Below, piece after piece: positions 1 through 12,089 of a stretch of 64,000 nucleotides of DNA (its first letter is position 1; each line of letters opens with the position of its first letter). The position numbers and the translations under genes were made by a program. The notes below the pieces were generated by a model, which was not told the DNA's origin, did no database searches, and worked only from the letters and a program-made list of their open reading frames with translations. This DNA comes from Nectonema munidae (lineage: Eukaryota > Nematomorpha > Nectonematoida > Nectonematidae), in the NCBI GenBank assembly GCA_030549495.1, contig JAUIRK010000920.1, positions 558,001 through 622,000 of the forward strand. The letters are read 5' to 3'.

Positions 1-1818
1 TCGCCTAGTTGTCCTATATGTAGTATAATATTTAACCATTTGGTTACCTTTGTCTACCCCTGATTTTACACTATTATAAATATATATAGATTCTGGTAAT
101 CTTTTGGGTCCGACTAGCTCCATTTCTCTGTAATGCTGACTACTCATCATCAGGACCGCTTTAAAATTTTTTATAGAATGTTTTCTAGGTATATACTAGA
201 GCTTCTGATTTCTCGATAAAATTTAATTTTCGAGAAACGAGAAAAAAAATATATGATTCTCGAGACTCTAGAAAAGTTTCGAGAAGTTAAAAAATATTAA
301 AAATATTTTGTTTTATTAGTAAAATAACTTTTTAAAAAAACAAGAGCATTTAAAGTTTCGTTTTTCAAACTCAATCGTTTTGGAGATAAAATTCTTCCGC
401 ATTGACAAGAAGTTGGTTGGATGCATAAAAGAGAATTTTTTAACAATTGCATCGATTCTGATAAATCAAAATTTTTGTTTTGTTTGAACATCTGTAGTTC
501 TTCTTCTATTGTACTAACTTTTTTTATCATACATGAATTCTTTAATTTCTCTATTTAAACTTTGAGTTAGAGATTCTTCTTCAAACTCATCAACAGATTC
601 GACTTGAATTTGGCTTTCTTGTAAAACAGTTCCACGCTCCGAATAATGAGAAAAATTTTTATCAAAAATATTTTTTGCACATTCTAAAATTTCTTCAAAA
701 TTTGAATATTCAAAAGTTGATCGTGCATTACACATAATTATTTATTTTTTATTAATATTTATTCAAAATTTAACATGTTTTCAGTAATAAAAAATTTTTT
801 TAATTCTTGAGTCTCGACAAAAATTTCTCGAGAATCAAGAAATAAAAAAATTCTAAAATTCTCGAGAATCGAGACAGAAGCTCTAGTATATACGCAACCA
901 ATGATGAACTAGTTGAGTATATAGTTCTAGACACGCATTCTTGTAGATTTAAGCTCTGCAAATGTTTTTTTTGAAAATTGTAGCTTTTCGCCCAATCACA
1001 CAATTCACGGTCCATAAAAAATATATCAACGCAAATACCTGTACCTTGAGGTAGTTCGATTTTCTATGCTAACCTCTTGACTATTTGGGTTCCACTGAAA
1101 TAATTTTTATCCGCTAATTTGCTGACATATATTTCGGGAGCCAGATAATAAAAAGTTCTAGAATCATTGATGTGATACAATTTGATACCCCATTTACCGG
1201 GCTTGCTACGTTCATAAATCTTTATCGGACACCCCCCCCCTCTAAACTTAACCAGTTTCTCATCAACAGTTACAAAGTCCTAAAAAATTACTTTCAGTAT
1301 TTTTAAAAAATATTAAAACTAAAATTACTTATGGAAGACATTGTAGAAGTGGTCATTCAATAAGCGAACTGCCATTATTTTATCGACATTTTGATTTCTT
1401 TCTTGTGGAACATCAAACCTCGAAAATCTGATAATAAGCTTAAGATCATTTTTACTCATAAAGTGTGCTCTTTGACTGCTGTATAGGCTGTCAAATGGGA
1501 TTGTTTGATCACCCTCAATTCCAAGCATATAAAGAATAGAAATATAGCCAAAAAAATTTTCCACGTTAAAGTTATTGTAGAAAGATTTTACTTCATTCGG
1601 AACATTTTCAGTATTTTTCATGTATTCTTCCAAGTTTTTTTTGTAAAAACGAAAACTTGACGAATAAATTCTTGAGGTAAAAATAACTTCCAGATAAATA
1701 AAGAATTTGTAACATGCTTTGCAGCGGCTTTGGGACCATCAGGAACACTTGAAATATTTCTAATATTTATAATAACATTCACCTGTTCAAACAGTTCACC
1801 CACATCTATTCTCTGCAC
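1..1818 (-). mobile_element. piggyBac transposase relic, split by a hAT insertion
   Basis: Decayed DDE_Tnp_1_7 (piggyBac) transposase read on the minus strand. The upstream part (1818-1325) holds the FLPQEFIRQ and NNFNVENFFGYISILYMLGI stretches of the N-terminal domain. Around 1290-1080 the catalytic-core block DFVTVDEKLVKFRG is followed by GKWGIKLYHINDS, matching the family's DE-x-M/L-x-x-FRG segment. Reading resumes left of the hAT insertion with VLMMSSQHYRE and YNSVKSGVDKGNQM (about 110-30), the usual YN-x-K-x-GVD-x-x-x-QM block holding the third catalytic Asp. The frame is still open at base 1, so the C-terminus is outside the window. Several frameshifts and stops make it non-functional. 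No terminal repeat or TTAA duplication could be placed because the right edge abuts another decayed tract near 1820. Confidence 0.85.
189..893 (-). mobile_element. hAT element (689 bp) with 8-bp target duplication
   Basis: A short hAT-superfamily element occupying 197-885. The ends are inverted copies beginning TAGAGCTTCTG, then TTCTCGA-rich subterminal sequence, and are flanked by the perfect 8-bp duplication GTATATAC (189-196 and 886-893). Inside, on the minus strand, two overlapping frames (735-514 and 530-297) carry the C-terminal part of a hAT transposase, including the dimerisation-region block CGRILSPKRLSLKNETLNAL followed by LVFLKSYF. The N-terminal and catalytic parts are absent, so this is a non-autonomous deletion derivative. 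It sits inside the piggyBac gene, which reads on at both sides, so it is younger than that relic. Confidence 0.85.
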
Positions 1819-1819
1819 A

Positions 1820-2420
1820 AGAAAACATACGCGAAGACTTGCTCGCTAAACAAGCCCTTTCCAAAACACACACATTACACCTAACTTCCATAAACCCCGA
1901 CGTTCTCACTCAAAACTTCACTTTACACACTTTTAATCAATAGCAACAAATTATCACTAAGTCCTCCAACACCACGCTCTCAGATATACCGGATATAAAG
2001 CAATACACAAATCCTGGGCCATCAACAAATTCACCCCATCGCGATCCATAATAAGATGCTTTTCAAGTCACTGTCCCGGTAAATCATATCTATATCACAT
2101 CAAACTCTCCGACAATCGACGCTTTAGAAACACCTTATCATCTATTATTCATATGCCCTTTTTTCATCTCATATCGACACACAATGATAAACGCATGCAT
2201 CAAAACTCTAGGCCATTTTCCAACCAACTTCATCCAAATCCTCTCCCACCCCAATTTATTAAACATACTATCTTCTTCGATTAGAACCATCGAACCCATA
2301 TCCTACTAACGCCACACTTAGTTTTCTTTTACTTACATTTTAGAAATCTCTCACTTTATTTCCATCACCCGTGTCAAGCTCAACCCGTCTTCAAGCTTTC
2401 AACAACGCTCTCAAACGATC
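1820..2420 (+). mobile_element. Decayed LINE ORF1-like tract (zinc-knuckle remnants)
   Basis: A C-rich, G-poor plus strand stands out from the surrounding AT-rich DNA. Fragments of reading frame resemble the nucleic-acid-binding end of a non-LTR retrotransposon ORF1: IRCFSSHCPG near 2047-2080 looks like a broken CCHC knuckle, and NACIKTLGHFPTNFIQIL near 2187-2240 fits the C-x-x-C-x-G-x-HPTN-x-x-x-C pattern of such proteins with several Cys lost. Many stops interrupt it and no intact frame remains. A similar composition is seen in the LINE endonuclease-like tract at 42600-43510. Family assignment is tentative; it rests on motif resemblance only. Confidence 0.35.
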
Positions 2421-2639
2421 TTCAACTAATCTTTAACCAAATATACAGAGATATTATTTAATTATACATACAGAGATACAAATAGGATAAAAACTATATC
2501 AGATCAAAACAAAAAACTTCAACTAAAAAAGGGTATACTTTTTTAATAAGAAGAGTGTGTATAAACAAAGATAATGTTAAACTTATATGTAGATAGCGTT
2601 AATCTTATACCCATAATAATATAAATTACTTATTTTATT

Positions 2640-3480
2640 TTGTTGAAAAGCGTAAATATTTAAGCAATGATCTAATTTTGTAGCTTTTTATTGCTTCAAT
2701 TTTAGCTTTAATAATCCATGTTGAGAAAAAACTTGGTGAAAGGGTAGTAAAAAAATTGACCAAAAACTTGAAAGAATCTGGAGTAAGGCTATACAATATA
2801 CATGGACAACTTTTTTTCTTCATTTAATTTGTTTAGAGACTAAATAATAAAATTTATGCCTGTGGAACAGTGAGAAAGAATCGTAAAGGTATGCCGAAAT
2901 TTTTTTACCAGACAAAAAGAGAAGACATTGAATACTTTGTTTCTGGTTCTTGTGAGGTTGTCAAATGGATGGCCAACAGGTCTGTGCTTGTTTTGACAAA
3001 TTTTTTAAACCCAAAAGAAACAAAGTTTATAGAAAGGAGGAAGAAGTCAAAAGAAAAAGAGAAGGTGTGCTGTCCAATAATTGTATCTGAGTATAATAAA
3101 TATATGGGAGGAGTTGATACAATGGGACAATTGTCGTCTTATTATAAAAATGAAAGATCAAAGACAAAATATAATCACAAAATCTTTTTTGACTTATTAG
3201 AAATTGGAATCAATAATTCATACATTTTATATAAAAAAATTTGAAAACTCGTTCTCCAACAAAAATCAAACTTGTCTATCTTCGGTTGAATTTAGAATGG
3301 AGATTATTAAAGTATTAACATCTGATTTTTGCTCCAGAACAAGGAAGATTACAGAGTTCGAGCACATCACACGTTATTACAACTACGCCATTACATTTAG
3401 TTGAAGCCGTTGAAAAAGAGGAAGATTCAAGTTATGTAGTTACAAAAAACAGGAGTCAAAGACCTCGTTTCGATGTATGA
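2640..3480 (+). mobile_element. piggyBac transposase C-terminal relic
   Basis: Plus-strand piggyBac remnant from a different copy than the one at 1-1818. LGERVVKKLTKNL and SGVRLYNIHGQLFF (about 2725-2815) correspond to the region leading to the family's second catalytic Asp, which appears lost. IYACGTVRKNRKGMPKFF (about 2853-2905) is the conserved ATGTIR-like block. EYNKYMGGVDTMGQLSSYY (about 3090-3150) contains the third catalytic Asp (GGVD), followed by LLEIGINNSYILYKK. A frameshift near 3230 leads to a second frame ending about 3404. The N-terminal half is missing and no terminal repeats are evident. The relic is unable to encode an active enzyme. Confidence 0.82.
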
Positions 3481-3484
3481 CTTG

Positions 3485-5880
3485 TTCTATTTTTCTGTTG
3501 TTTCACAAAAAGAAACTGTTTCAAGCAATTCCATGAATTTTGATTTTGTTTCAGGCTATAAAGTTTGGTATTAAAACTCTTTACTTTTTATTACCCTTAA
3601 GTCTGTCAGTGACAAATATGTCACGATTCGTAATCTTGACTAAAAGATGAAAAATAATCTTTTTTTTTTAAAAAAAAGTCTTCAAAACATAATTTTAAGA
3701 ACACGCAATATATGAAAAGATAAAAAATAGGAAAAAATCCTATTATTATCAATCAAACGTGTCAAAAAACGATTTAAATATGACAGCTCATATTAAATTA
3801 AAATAAATGAAAAAAATTGTTTCATCTAAATGAAATATTTCATGATATTACAAAGAAATGTTGTTTTAAAAAGTCCAAACTTCTTTCATTTTCAGTAGTG
3901 ATTTACTAAATATTTCGCCTATTCCCTACCTTTTTTAATATTCTTCTGAAAATTACTTAAATACTTTTAAAAATTGTATTAAATATAATTGAAAAATAAT
4001 TAATTATTCAAAATATATTCAAATTTTTATTTAAAATAAGATTCATTAAAAATAGAATGTTTGTTCATTTGCACAAACGTGTTGTAAGTTCGAGTATGGA
4101 AATTTTGAAACCAGTTAAAAACTTAATTTTATCCGGTTTTAAACACCAGTACCTACCGACCTATCAAACAATTTTGATGATCCATTACCCAAATTTTGGA
4201 TTGATTTAGATAATTTAATATTTCTAAAAAATGAGAAAAATTCAAAAGAAAAATTCATCTTCGAAAAATTATCACAATTCTATTTGTATTTTAGTACACA
4301 AATAAATTCTTTGTTTTTCACCTTTTTATATTTTTCCGTTTATAAATTATACAATATTTCTTTTTTTTCTCAATACATTTATATTGCTCAATATGAGCAT
4401 AAAATCTCTAAATACAGAAAATTTAGTAAAAAACCAAAACTAAAAAAAAAGTTGGTTTTCTAAAGTAAAAACCAAACTATAGTGATTATATACAAAAATT
4501 TGACACATTTCTTTGAAAAAAAAAGATCAGGTATGCATCACTCTTTTAATTTTTGCAAAAATGATTACAGAAATAAGCATAATTGGATTAAGTAAAAAAT
4601 GCTTATAAAATTTTAATATTTTTTATAAAAATTTTGATTCGCATTTTTCAACAAGAAAGGATTTTTAATCAAGTATAGATATGTTGAAATTTCCAAGACC
4701 ATAACCAAACCTCTCTATATTAAACACCCTAAGGCACTCTTCACATCTTGGAAATAGGCTAGTAAAATATTAAGCAGTGTTATCTATATTAATTTTAAAA
4801 CTATTTTGCCCACTATCACCTATGGGAGTACCTACTGGCGTTGTATAATCAATTACAAAAAACTAAGTTTTATGTCATATGCTCCTCTAAAATCTTTCTC
4901 TAACCCACTGCTAAATTATGTATTTTTGAAAAAATTAATAGTTTCTCCAAAATTCCCTCAAGTAGAAAAGCACCAAATATCTTTCATTCGGAACCTTACG
5001 TTAGTCTCTTTCTAATAATCTTGAATATAAAGATTACAAATGTTTGCTCTAAAATGGGAGCTGTGTCTTTCTGTGATAAAATTATTTCTTCAGCAAAACG
5101 AATCCTTTTGTTTTCGATTATTCCTACATAGCTTCAACCTTTATTGGCTCTTTTTCTTTGGCCTCTTCTATCAAGGACATCCGTTCCATTTTCACAATCT
5201 AGGAATTTTGATAAGCATTCACTGCTGAATGTATCGACCTTCTTCAAGATTTAAATTGTTTGAATCAAAACTCTAATTACTTTCTCTGCCACATCCCTAT
5301 TACCTCTTCACTGACTTAATGTACAGCCTTAAGTTTTTCTACCTGTGTATCCTAGGATGGAAACTTTTCTTCAAGAGTTGTATGGTGTCGTAGATATGTC
5401 AATGAATTTAATAATGACGCCCTGTCCAAAAAGCATTTCTTCTTGAACACACCAATATAAAATTCTTTTTTGAAACTTGAAACCAAGAATATATCTTTTT
5501 CACTCTGGATTCAAATACTTATGTCTTCATCCCATTTTCTTTTAAGCGTTCCATTTCAAAAAGAATTCTTTGGGAAGAATATGAAAATTTGTCTGTCTCG
5601 TCTAAACTGATAAGATGGTTCAGAAAGTACAGCAACTGCAATTTACAACTCAAACATATGTAGATTCAATTGCTCAAAAATTAAAAATCTGTCATCATAT
5701 AACGGAATGTCCAAATACCTCATTTTTTAAATGAGAAATTAATGTCTACTCTTTTTAGAAGAGACTTAATCCTTCTCATTTTTTACGTTTTAATTTTGAA
5801 GCCTATAAAATATTCTTCATTGGAAATATTCTGAAAGGTACTCATATTACATCCTCGTTATCTTTCCGTTATAAAGGGGT
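3485..5880. other. Gene-poor AT-rich tract; possible decayed coding DNA on minus strand
   Basis: 3485-4800 is plain AT-rich sequence in which I see no gene, repeat or RNA. From about 5640 down to 5040 the minus strand has stretches with protein-like composition (for example VEKLKAVH, SEEVIGMWQRK and KMERMSLIEEAKEKEP in neighbouring frames) broken by many stops. I do not recognise a family, and it may be an old transposon ORF. The short plus-strand frames at 4806-5015 and 5040-5228 look like chance openings opposite it. Confidence 0.3.
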
Positions 5881-6231
5881 TTCTTCTTGTTTGCAGCAAT
5901 AACCCTAACCCTTTGATTAATATAAATGAGTAATTAAAATTTATATACAGTATCTATATGAAATTATTTTGAAAGTTAATAAATATGATATTATTAACTA
6001 CATCAATACATTCAGTTCATAGTGAATATCAACACATCTTAAGCTTTAGTTAGAAGACCACTACACGCAAGGTTATTTTCTACGTGTAACCAGTTTGTTT
6101 GTTTTTTAATGACGACTATGAGAGCACTTCACATATAAAAGAATAAAAGTTATTTTTTAGCACTAAAAATAAGTCCAAAAATTTCGAATGTGATAAAACT
6201 TTGAAGAAAATGAGCAAATTTTAGGTTCAAA

Positions 6232-6672
6232 TTGATTTAGTATAAAAAATATATTATATCTAAAATTTGAAGAAATGTTTTTGGAGATAATTTTTAGAAG
6301 TAAATCGCAAATTTGATTAACACTAATAGGCATTTTCAAATCGTAAATGTAAAAAATGAGCCCAAAAATGAAACCAGCATTTTCTAAAAAGTAGCGGTGA
6401 TTATTGAAAAAATTAAATATATAAAGTGTTATGCGTTCAAAACTGTATATAATTATAAATTTTCAAAGTAGTATATAATATAGACCCTAAGTTATAAGGT
6501 TTACAGATAATGTCAAAATTTTGCTGAAAAATTAAAAATTTTGATTGACAGTTTTGAACATGAAAGGGTCATTCAACTACCATGAAAATTGTATCAAAAG
6601 ATTTTTGGAAAAGTCACGAAATTTGAAGGGATATGATTCAGCGAATTTTGTATAATTAATTTTTCAGTGAAG
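6232..6672. repeat. Direct repeat copy 1 (partner at 7603-7992)
   Basis: Starts with GATTTAGTATAAAAA and runs through a long near-identical core (about 6385-6665) to TTTTGTATAATTA. The same order of sequence recurs 1.3 kb to the right within intron 3 of SR-A. The first 150 bp are more diverged and differ by an indel, while the last 280 bp differ by only a few bases and one small insertion. This copy lies just beyond the 3' end of SR-A. Confidence 0.85.
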
Positions 6673-6777
6673 TTATATGAACAAGGGAGAAATTTTTTTC
6701 AATGTTTATATCTAAAATTATAAATTTGTTGGATGAGGTTGAATTTTTTATAAAGTAGAGAAAAAAATGAAAAATGA

Positions 6778-6783
6778 TTTATT
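6778..6783 (-). promoter_or_regulatory. Candidate polyadenylation signal of SR-A
   Basis: AATAAA on the minus strand, 85 bases beyond the SR-A stop codon. Position and hexamer fit a poly(A) signal; no transcript evidence is available here. Confidence 0.5.
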
Positions 6784-6867
6784 TCACAAAATTAAATGAC
6801 AAAAAACTACCTATACAAAAAGTAAGAGCAAAAGTAATGAATTTTTGATCGTAGATAACACCGAAGT

Positions 6868-9800
6868 TCAACTTCTATCGGAACTATAACTTCGACTTTT
6901 ACGACTGTAACTTACGCTTCTTCGTTTTCTAAAAAATAAAAAATCATTTTCAAAGTATGCAGCAAAAGAGAAATCATGAATGATAAATCATAAGGCTTCA
7001 TAAAATTTACTATTTACTAACACTGAACGAACTATAGGATATCAAAAATTTCAAATACTGCATTTATTAAATATACTTTCAGATTTCAAAGGTCAGAGTT
7101 CTACTTTATACATGAATAACTTGTAAAAAACTTGATTTAAAAATGTCATATCACAACAAAATAGAATAGAGTATGCAGAAAAATTAAAAGCAAAAAAGAT
7201 GATAAATTTTTTTATTTCCTAAAAAGTCGAGATAAAATATAGATCAAATAAAAAGGTCATCGTCCGTACAATAGAATAAATCATGCGATCAAATATTTGT
7301 GAAATACGACAAAAAATAAAATAATTATTCTAGATAAAGGAAAGTAAGTACCGATTGTATGAGGGCGATCGTGACTTGTTTCTATACTTGTCATAATAAT
7401 CGTATTCTGGACAATTTCGAGCAAAGTGCCCAGGCTTGTGGCAGCGAAAGCATTCATCACGCTTAAAAATAAATCCGGATTAATGACAAAAGTTTATTTG
7501 TGTCCTACTATACTAGACGTGCATGCTTACACAAAAAGCATGCTAATCATGTAAAAGCCATTTTTGTCAGTATGAGAATGTACAATGAAACCAGCATGGC
7601 CGATTTAGTATAAAAACATATATTTTATGTAAAATTTGAAGGAATATTTTATGATATATATTTCTGATCAAATCAAATTTTGATTGACATTTTCTAAAAA
7701 GTAGCCGTGATTATTGAAAAAATTAAATATATAAAGTGTTATGCGTTCAAAACTGAATATAATTATAAATTTTCAAAGTAGTATATAATATAGACCCTAA
7801 GTTATAAGGTTTACAAATAATGTCAAAATTTGGGTGAAAAATTAAAAATTTTGATTGACAGTTTTGAACATGAAAGGGTCATTCAACTACCATGAAAATT
7901 GTATCAAAAGATACAGCTAGCGATTTTCGGAAAAGTCACGAAATTTGAAGGGATATGATTCAGCGAATTTTGTATAATTACTTTTTTAGTGAATGAGTAT
8001 TCAAGTATTTCAGGAAAAAAATAGTTCTAAAAAATTTTTGAATTAATAAAAAATTATTACGATTATAGGGTATCTAAAGCAGTGTTTCTCAAGGGAGTCC
8101 ACATAAAAATTTGTTGAGAAAAAGTTGTGAAATTGAAAAAATTCGATATACTATAATGCTCAATTATATGTGAATGCTTTCCCATTTTCATATCTCGTCT
8201 TTGCGTGCATTCAAAAGGTTTTCAGTTCAAAAATTTGCACTTTTTGATTTAAAATTGAATTAATGTAAAGGAATATAAAATAGTGATTAAGAACGACTTA
8301 CATATTCCTATAATTGGCTACGATTCTGAAACCAAAAGTGATCTTTATACCTTATACGACTAAAAGTTAACGTATATTCTGTTTGCTCATAAGAAATAAG
8401 CATTTTTGATCATGGTAAAGATAATTTTTCAAAAATATATATTTTTGATCGAAGGAATATTAATTAAAATATATACTATGAAGTATATTGAAAGAAAGTT
8501 CTAAAAAATGAACGAAACCATTTTTAGATTAGTGTAGACAAATATGTATATCGATTCAAAAATAATTTTACTTTTTAAACAATTAAATTAACAATTGATA
8601 AATCCTGGGAAGTAAAAATTAGTGCAGGATTCGGGAAAACAAACACTAGTACATAAGCTAAAATAAGATTTTACTTACACAAAAATTTTATAACGTTAGC
8701 AGCTTAGAAAGCAACTAAACACGGATTATCTTCATCAAAATACAGTAGTACACATTTTTTTTATATAAACAATTTGAGTTGCTAAGGATTAAGGTCTGAA
8801 ATGAAGTCAAAAATTAAGCAACTTGTTTAGTAACCCACAGGCCTCATATGGACATTTTCTAAATTTTGTGGAATCGCAAATATCCACTTCAATTCTCCCT
8901 TTCCCAAGAAATAAGACTTATTTTTATATGGCTAAGCAATCTCCTAAGGAACCTGGTACCTGAAAGGCTCCTTCACCCTCAGCAAATTGGAACCTGATCC
9001 AAAAAATGGAGTAGCTAATATAAAAAGGCTGATTTAAGCATAAAAAATTACAGAAAAAGTTAACAATCTTGTAAAAAAAATTATTTCGGAATTAAATCAG
9101 ATAGCGAATTTTTCAACGGATGGAGAAAGTAATTAGAGAGAGCAACTTTTATATAGTTTATATTCCATGATAACTATTTTATAAACCATAATTTGAAGAT
9201 ACAACTTAGAGAACAAAATAAAAAGACAGGGAATAATAACTTTATTACCAGAATTAGTAATTTTACCCATTTTATGGGTGATATCTCTCAAGAACAAGAA
9301 GATATTTTTTCATTAATCTTCTTTCTATTAATCCTTGAGTATATAAGCTGTAATATATATTTTTGAATAAAAAATTACGTCAGCACGATAGCCATTTCGA
9401 TCGGAATTTCCATTGAAGTATGGACGGGAAGTTGGACCACCTCCTCTTCCCCCATACGAATCTCTTCTGGAAGTACGCGGTCCTTTGGCATGTTCAACAA
9501 CGATTCCTTGTCCAAATAACTCGCGTCCATTCTCCGTGCGTATAGCATCCTTGCCGAATATTCATAAATATTATATCAGTGCTTGAAATATATGCAATAC
9601 GATTCATTGGATGTGTACTACATACTCTATACTTATACAGTTAGACACTACACAAATGTTAGATTTACAAATAATTACAAAAAACAGTAAAATCTGCACA
9701 AAGGTATATACATTAAACGATTTCTTCTTAGCTTCAATATAGAACATTATAAATAAATCTAAAAAAAGAGAGAAGTTAAATAAATAAATAAGAAAAATAG

Positions 9801-11851
9801 GAAATTTATTTTAGGTAAGAAAGAGATACCAAAAAGGCAGTAAAAGTTTAAACCGTTTTCTAATTTCTTAATAAAAAAGAATGTTTAATGTTAAAAAGAA
9901 ATGCGTTTTAAAAATAAGTATTTGAGGAAAATGAAATCAAACCATTTTTAGGCTAATACACACAAGTGGATGGAAAAACATCTATTTAATATAAAGATTT
10001 GACAGGTATTTTTCTTTGTTTTCTATCTTTTATTTAATCGGCGATTAATTATTATCTAAATTTTCAGAGCATTTAAAACAAATAGCATTTGCTAAGATTT
10101 TTTCACAGTACTTTTTAATAGCAGTATAAAATACTTAATTAAATTGTTAGCTTGTTATTTATTTAGTATTATTGAAAAAAAATTAACATTTTAAAAAATA
10201 TAATTTAATTTTATTTAACTACCAGTTTCAATTACTCACAATTAATCCTGATTGAACTAATTCAGCCTTGATTTTAAGGGGTTGTAAGTAATTTCTTAAT
10301 AAACAAATATATTATTAGGTAATTAGCTAAGAAACAAATCCATACTATGTAAAATTTATTTTTTATATTACCACCTAAATAACATTGTAACAAACTGCCT
10401 TATTAATAACAAAAAATGTTAAGGTTGTAGCTAATAATCTAACTAGAACTAACTTATAAAAATGAACTAATTAACTCTGTTTGACTGTTACTTAGTAAAT
10501 AACAAAAAGATGTTAGCTAACAAAGAAATTAATAAACTAATGTACTAAACAATTATTTAAACTAATACTAACTGGATTAATTAATTAACTGACTGATTAA
10601 CAAGCTAGTAAACAAACAAATAAACTTACTAAACTAACTAGTTACCACTATTAAATAAAAAATAATAAACTTCATAATTTAAGCATCATAAAATATATTG
10701 TCATAGAAAATTAACTGATATCTTTTAAATTTAGAGGTGACATTTTTAAAGATATATTTTCGTTCAAGTCATAAGTATATAACATATTGAGACAGAATAA
10801 TTTTATATTAAATTATCGTAAAATTTTTAAATCAAGCTTCATTATATTTATAAATACGGTACTAAATGAGGCAAATTAAAAATGCCCATATTTTTTGTAT
10901 TTTTGGCTGCACATTTATGTGCTTCAATGTTACATATAAAAGGTATAAAATTTTTTCTTCTTTCAACCTGAATATTGATAAAGTTTATTATAGTGTGCCA
11001 ATCAATTTATAAACTTTAAAAGTATTTTAAATAACTTTTACTAAAATTTGTTATATTAAGTTAGCAAAATTAGGAAAGAAAATATTATTGTCAAAATGAA
11101 TGTTAAACTATAGTTAAAAAATCTAAATTAGGAACATATGATAACATTTAAAATAAAGCAACTAAAAATAAATGCTACATAAAAAATAAAATACTATAAA
11201 AACAGGTTACCTTTGAAAATTATATCAAAAATGAGAAGCAATTTTAAGCAAAATTTACTTAAAAGTACTTAAATGAAGTGAATCAGTGCTGATATGGGAA
11301 TAATAGGCTAGCTTATGAGAATGAGAGAGAATTAGCTTGATTCAGCAAGTATATTTTTATTAAGACGCCAATTTTTAGAGAAGAGCCTTGACAAAACTTG
11401 ATCTTAGAAGCAAAAATGTTTAATGGAATGACGAAAGGCGGAAAATTTTATTCCACAACCGATAAAGGTTAACTCGTTTTTGCTGTTTTAAAGAGTGCAT
11501 GACTCAGTGGAAAAATGAATGGCAGAGAGAGAGCACAAAAACCTTTAAAAAAAATTTATACTTGTTAAAAATATGATAAAATTTGAAAAGTTAAAGAATT
11601 TATATCTAAGGAAATATTAATAGCTTACTTCTGCATCTCTTACATCTTCAAAATCAACAAAACCATAAACTAAATTTCCAGCTAAAAATAAGCAGTATGA
11701 ATATACTATAGTAAATAATTTATATAATCATACGTCCATATTTTATATCACATTTATTTATTTTTCCATGTACTGAAAAAATATCCTCTAAATCTCTAAC
11801 TCTAGTATCTCTATGGAGTCTACCAACAAAAATTTGGGATCTCTCGGCCAT
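6868..11851 (-). CDS. SR-A: SR splicing factor, RRM + CCHC knuckle + RS tail (five exons)
   Basis: Predicted SR-family pre-mRNA splicing factor of 170 residues, expected in the nucleus. Coding exons, in order: 11851-11734, 11681-11629, 9549-9379, 7461-7352 and 6928-6868. Every junction is GT...AG and phases agree. The protein starts MAERSQIFVGRLHRDTRVRD. RNP2 is IFVGRL (7-12), RNP1-like is LVYGFVDF (about 43-50), and the RRM ends with IVVEHAKGPR, close to the SRSF4/5/6 (B52) RRM type. A Gly/Arg/Tyr linker follows, then a CCHC knuckle CFRCHKPGHFARNC (about 118-131) and an RS tail with SRSPSYN, SYSRKSRSYSS and a terminal DRS. Intron lengths are 52, 2079, 1917 and 423 bp. Intron 2 begins with an in-frame stop, so its retention would truncate the protein. 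The paralogue SR-B lies divergently at 15504. The fold and exon model are well supported; the exact orthologue is not. Confidence 0.88.
7603..7992. repeat. Direct repeat copy 2 (partner at 6232-6672)
   Basis: Second copy of the repeat described at 6232-6672, in the same orientation and inside intron 3 of SR-A. The core from the TCTAAAAAGTAGC motif to TTTTGTATAATTA is almost identical. Exons 4 and 5 of SR-A therefore sit between the two copies. Confidence 0.85.
8000..9378. other. SR-A intron 3 remainder; no feature seen
   Basis: AT-rich intronic sequence. I see no second gene, transposon coding sequence or terminal repeat here beyond the direct repeat to its left. Confidence 0.5.
9550..11220. 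other. SR-A intron 2, distal part; low-complexity ACTA/TAAC tract at 10440-10650
   Basis: Intronic DNA. Between about 10440 and 10650 there is a degenerate run built from ACTAA/TTAAC/TAACTA words, an old decayed microsatellite. No coding or mobile-element signature is seen elsewhere in this part. Confidence 0.5.
11221..11545 (-). promoter_or_regulatory. Intron-2 block of SR-A conserved in SR-B
   Basis: Read on the minus strand, this intron segment aligns with SR-B intron 2 (15813-16104). Shared anchors in the same order are AAGGT-T-TTT-x-TGCTCTCT, TTGCACTCTTT / ATGCACTCTTT, CCTTTAT-x-GGTT, TTCTAAG-x-TCAAGTT and AGTA-TTTTAAGTAAATTTTG. Introns normally diverge fast, so retained order and identity suggest constraint or a recent duplication. 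SR genes often keep regulatory or poison exons in such introns; that role here is inference. Confidence 0.55.
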
Positions 11852-12089
11852 ATTTTATAAATATGACTTGAACAAAGCAAAATTAAAAGAGAAGAAAAAA
11901 TATACAATGAAACAGTATTAAAACTTAAAACCAATATAAAAAATAGATAATTTGAACTGGTTAACTTTGCTGTAAATTATGATAAAAAATTTACAAGTTT
12001 TTTTTGACTACCTATTTTGTAAATATATTATAAAAATAAAAATATTTAATCCAAAACATAAATTTAAAAAATTTCTTAACCATAAACCT

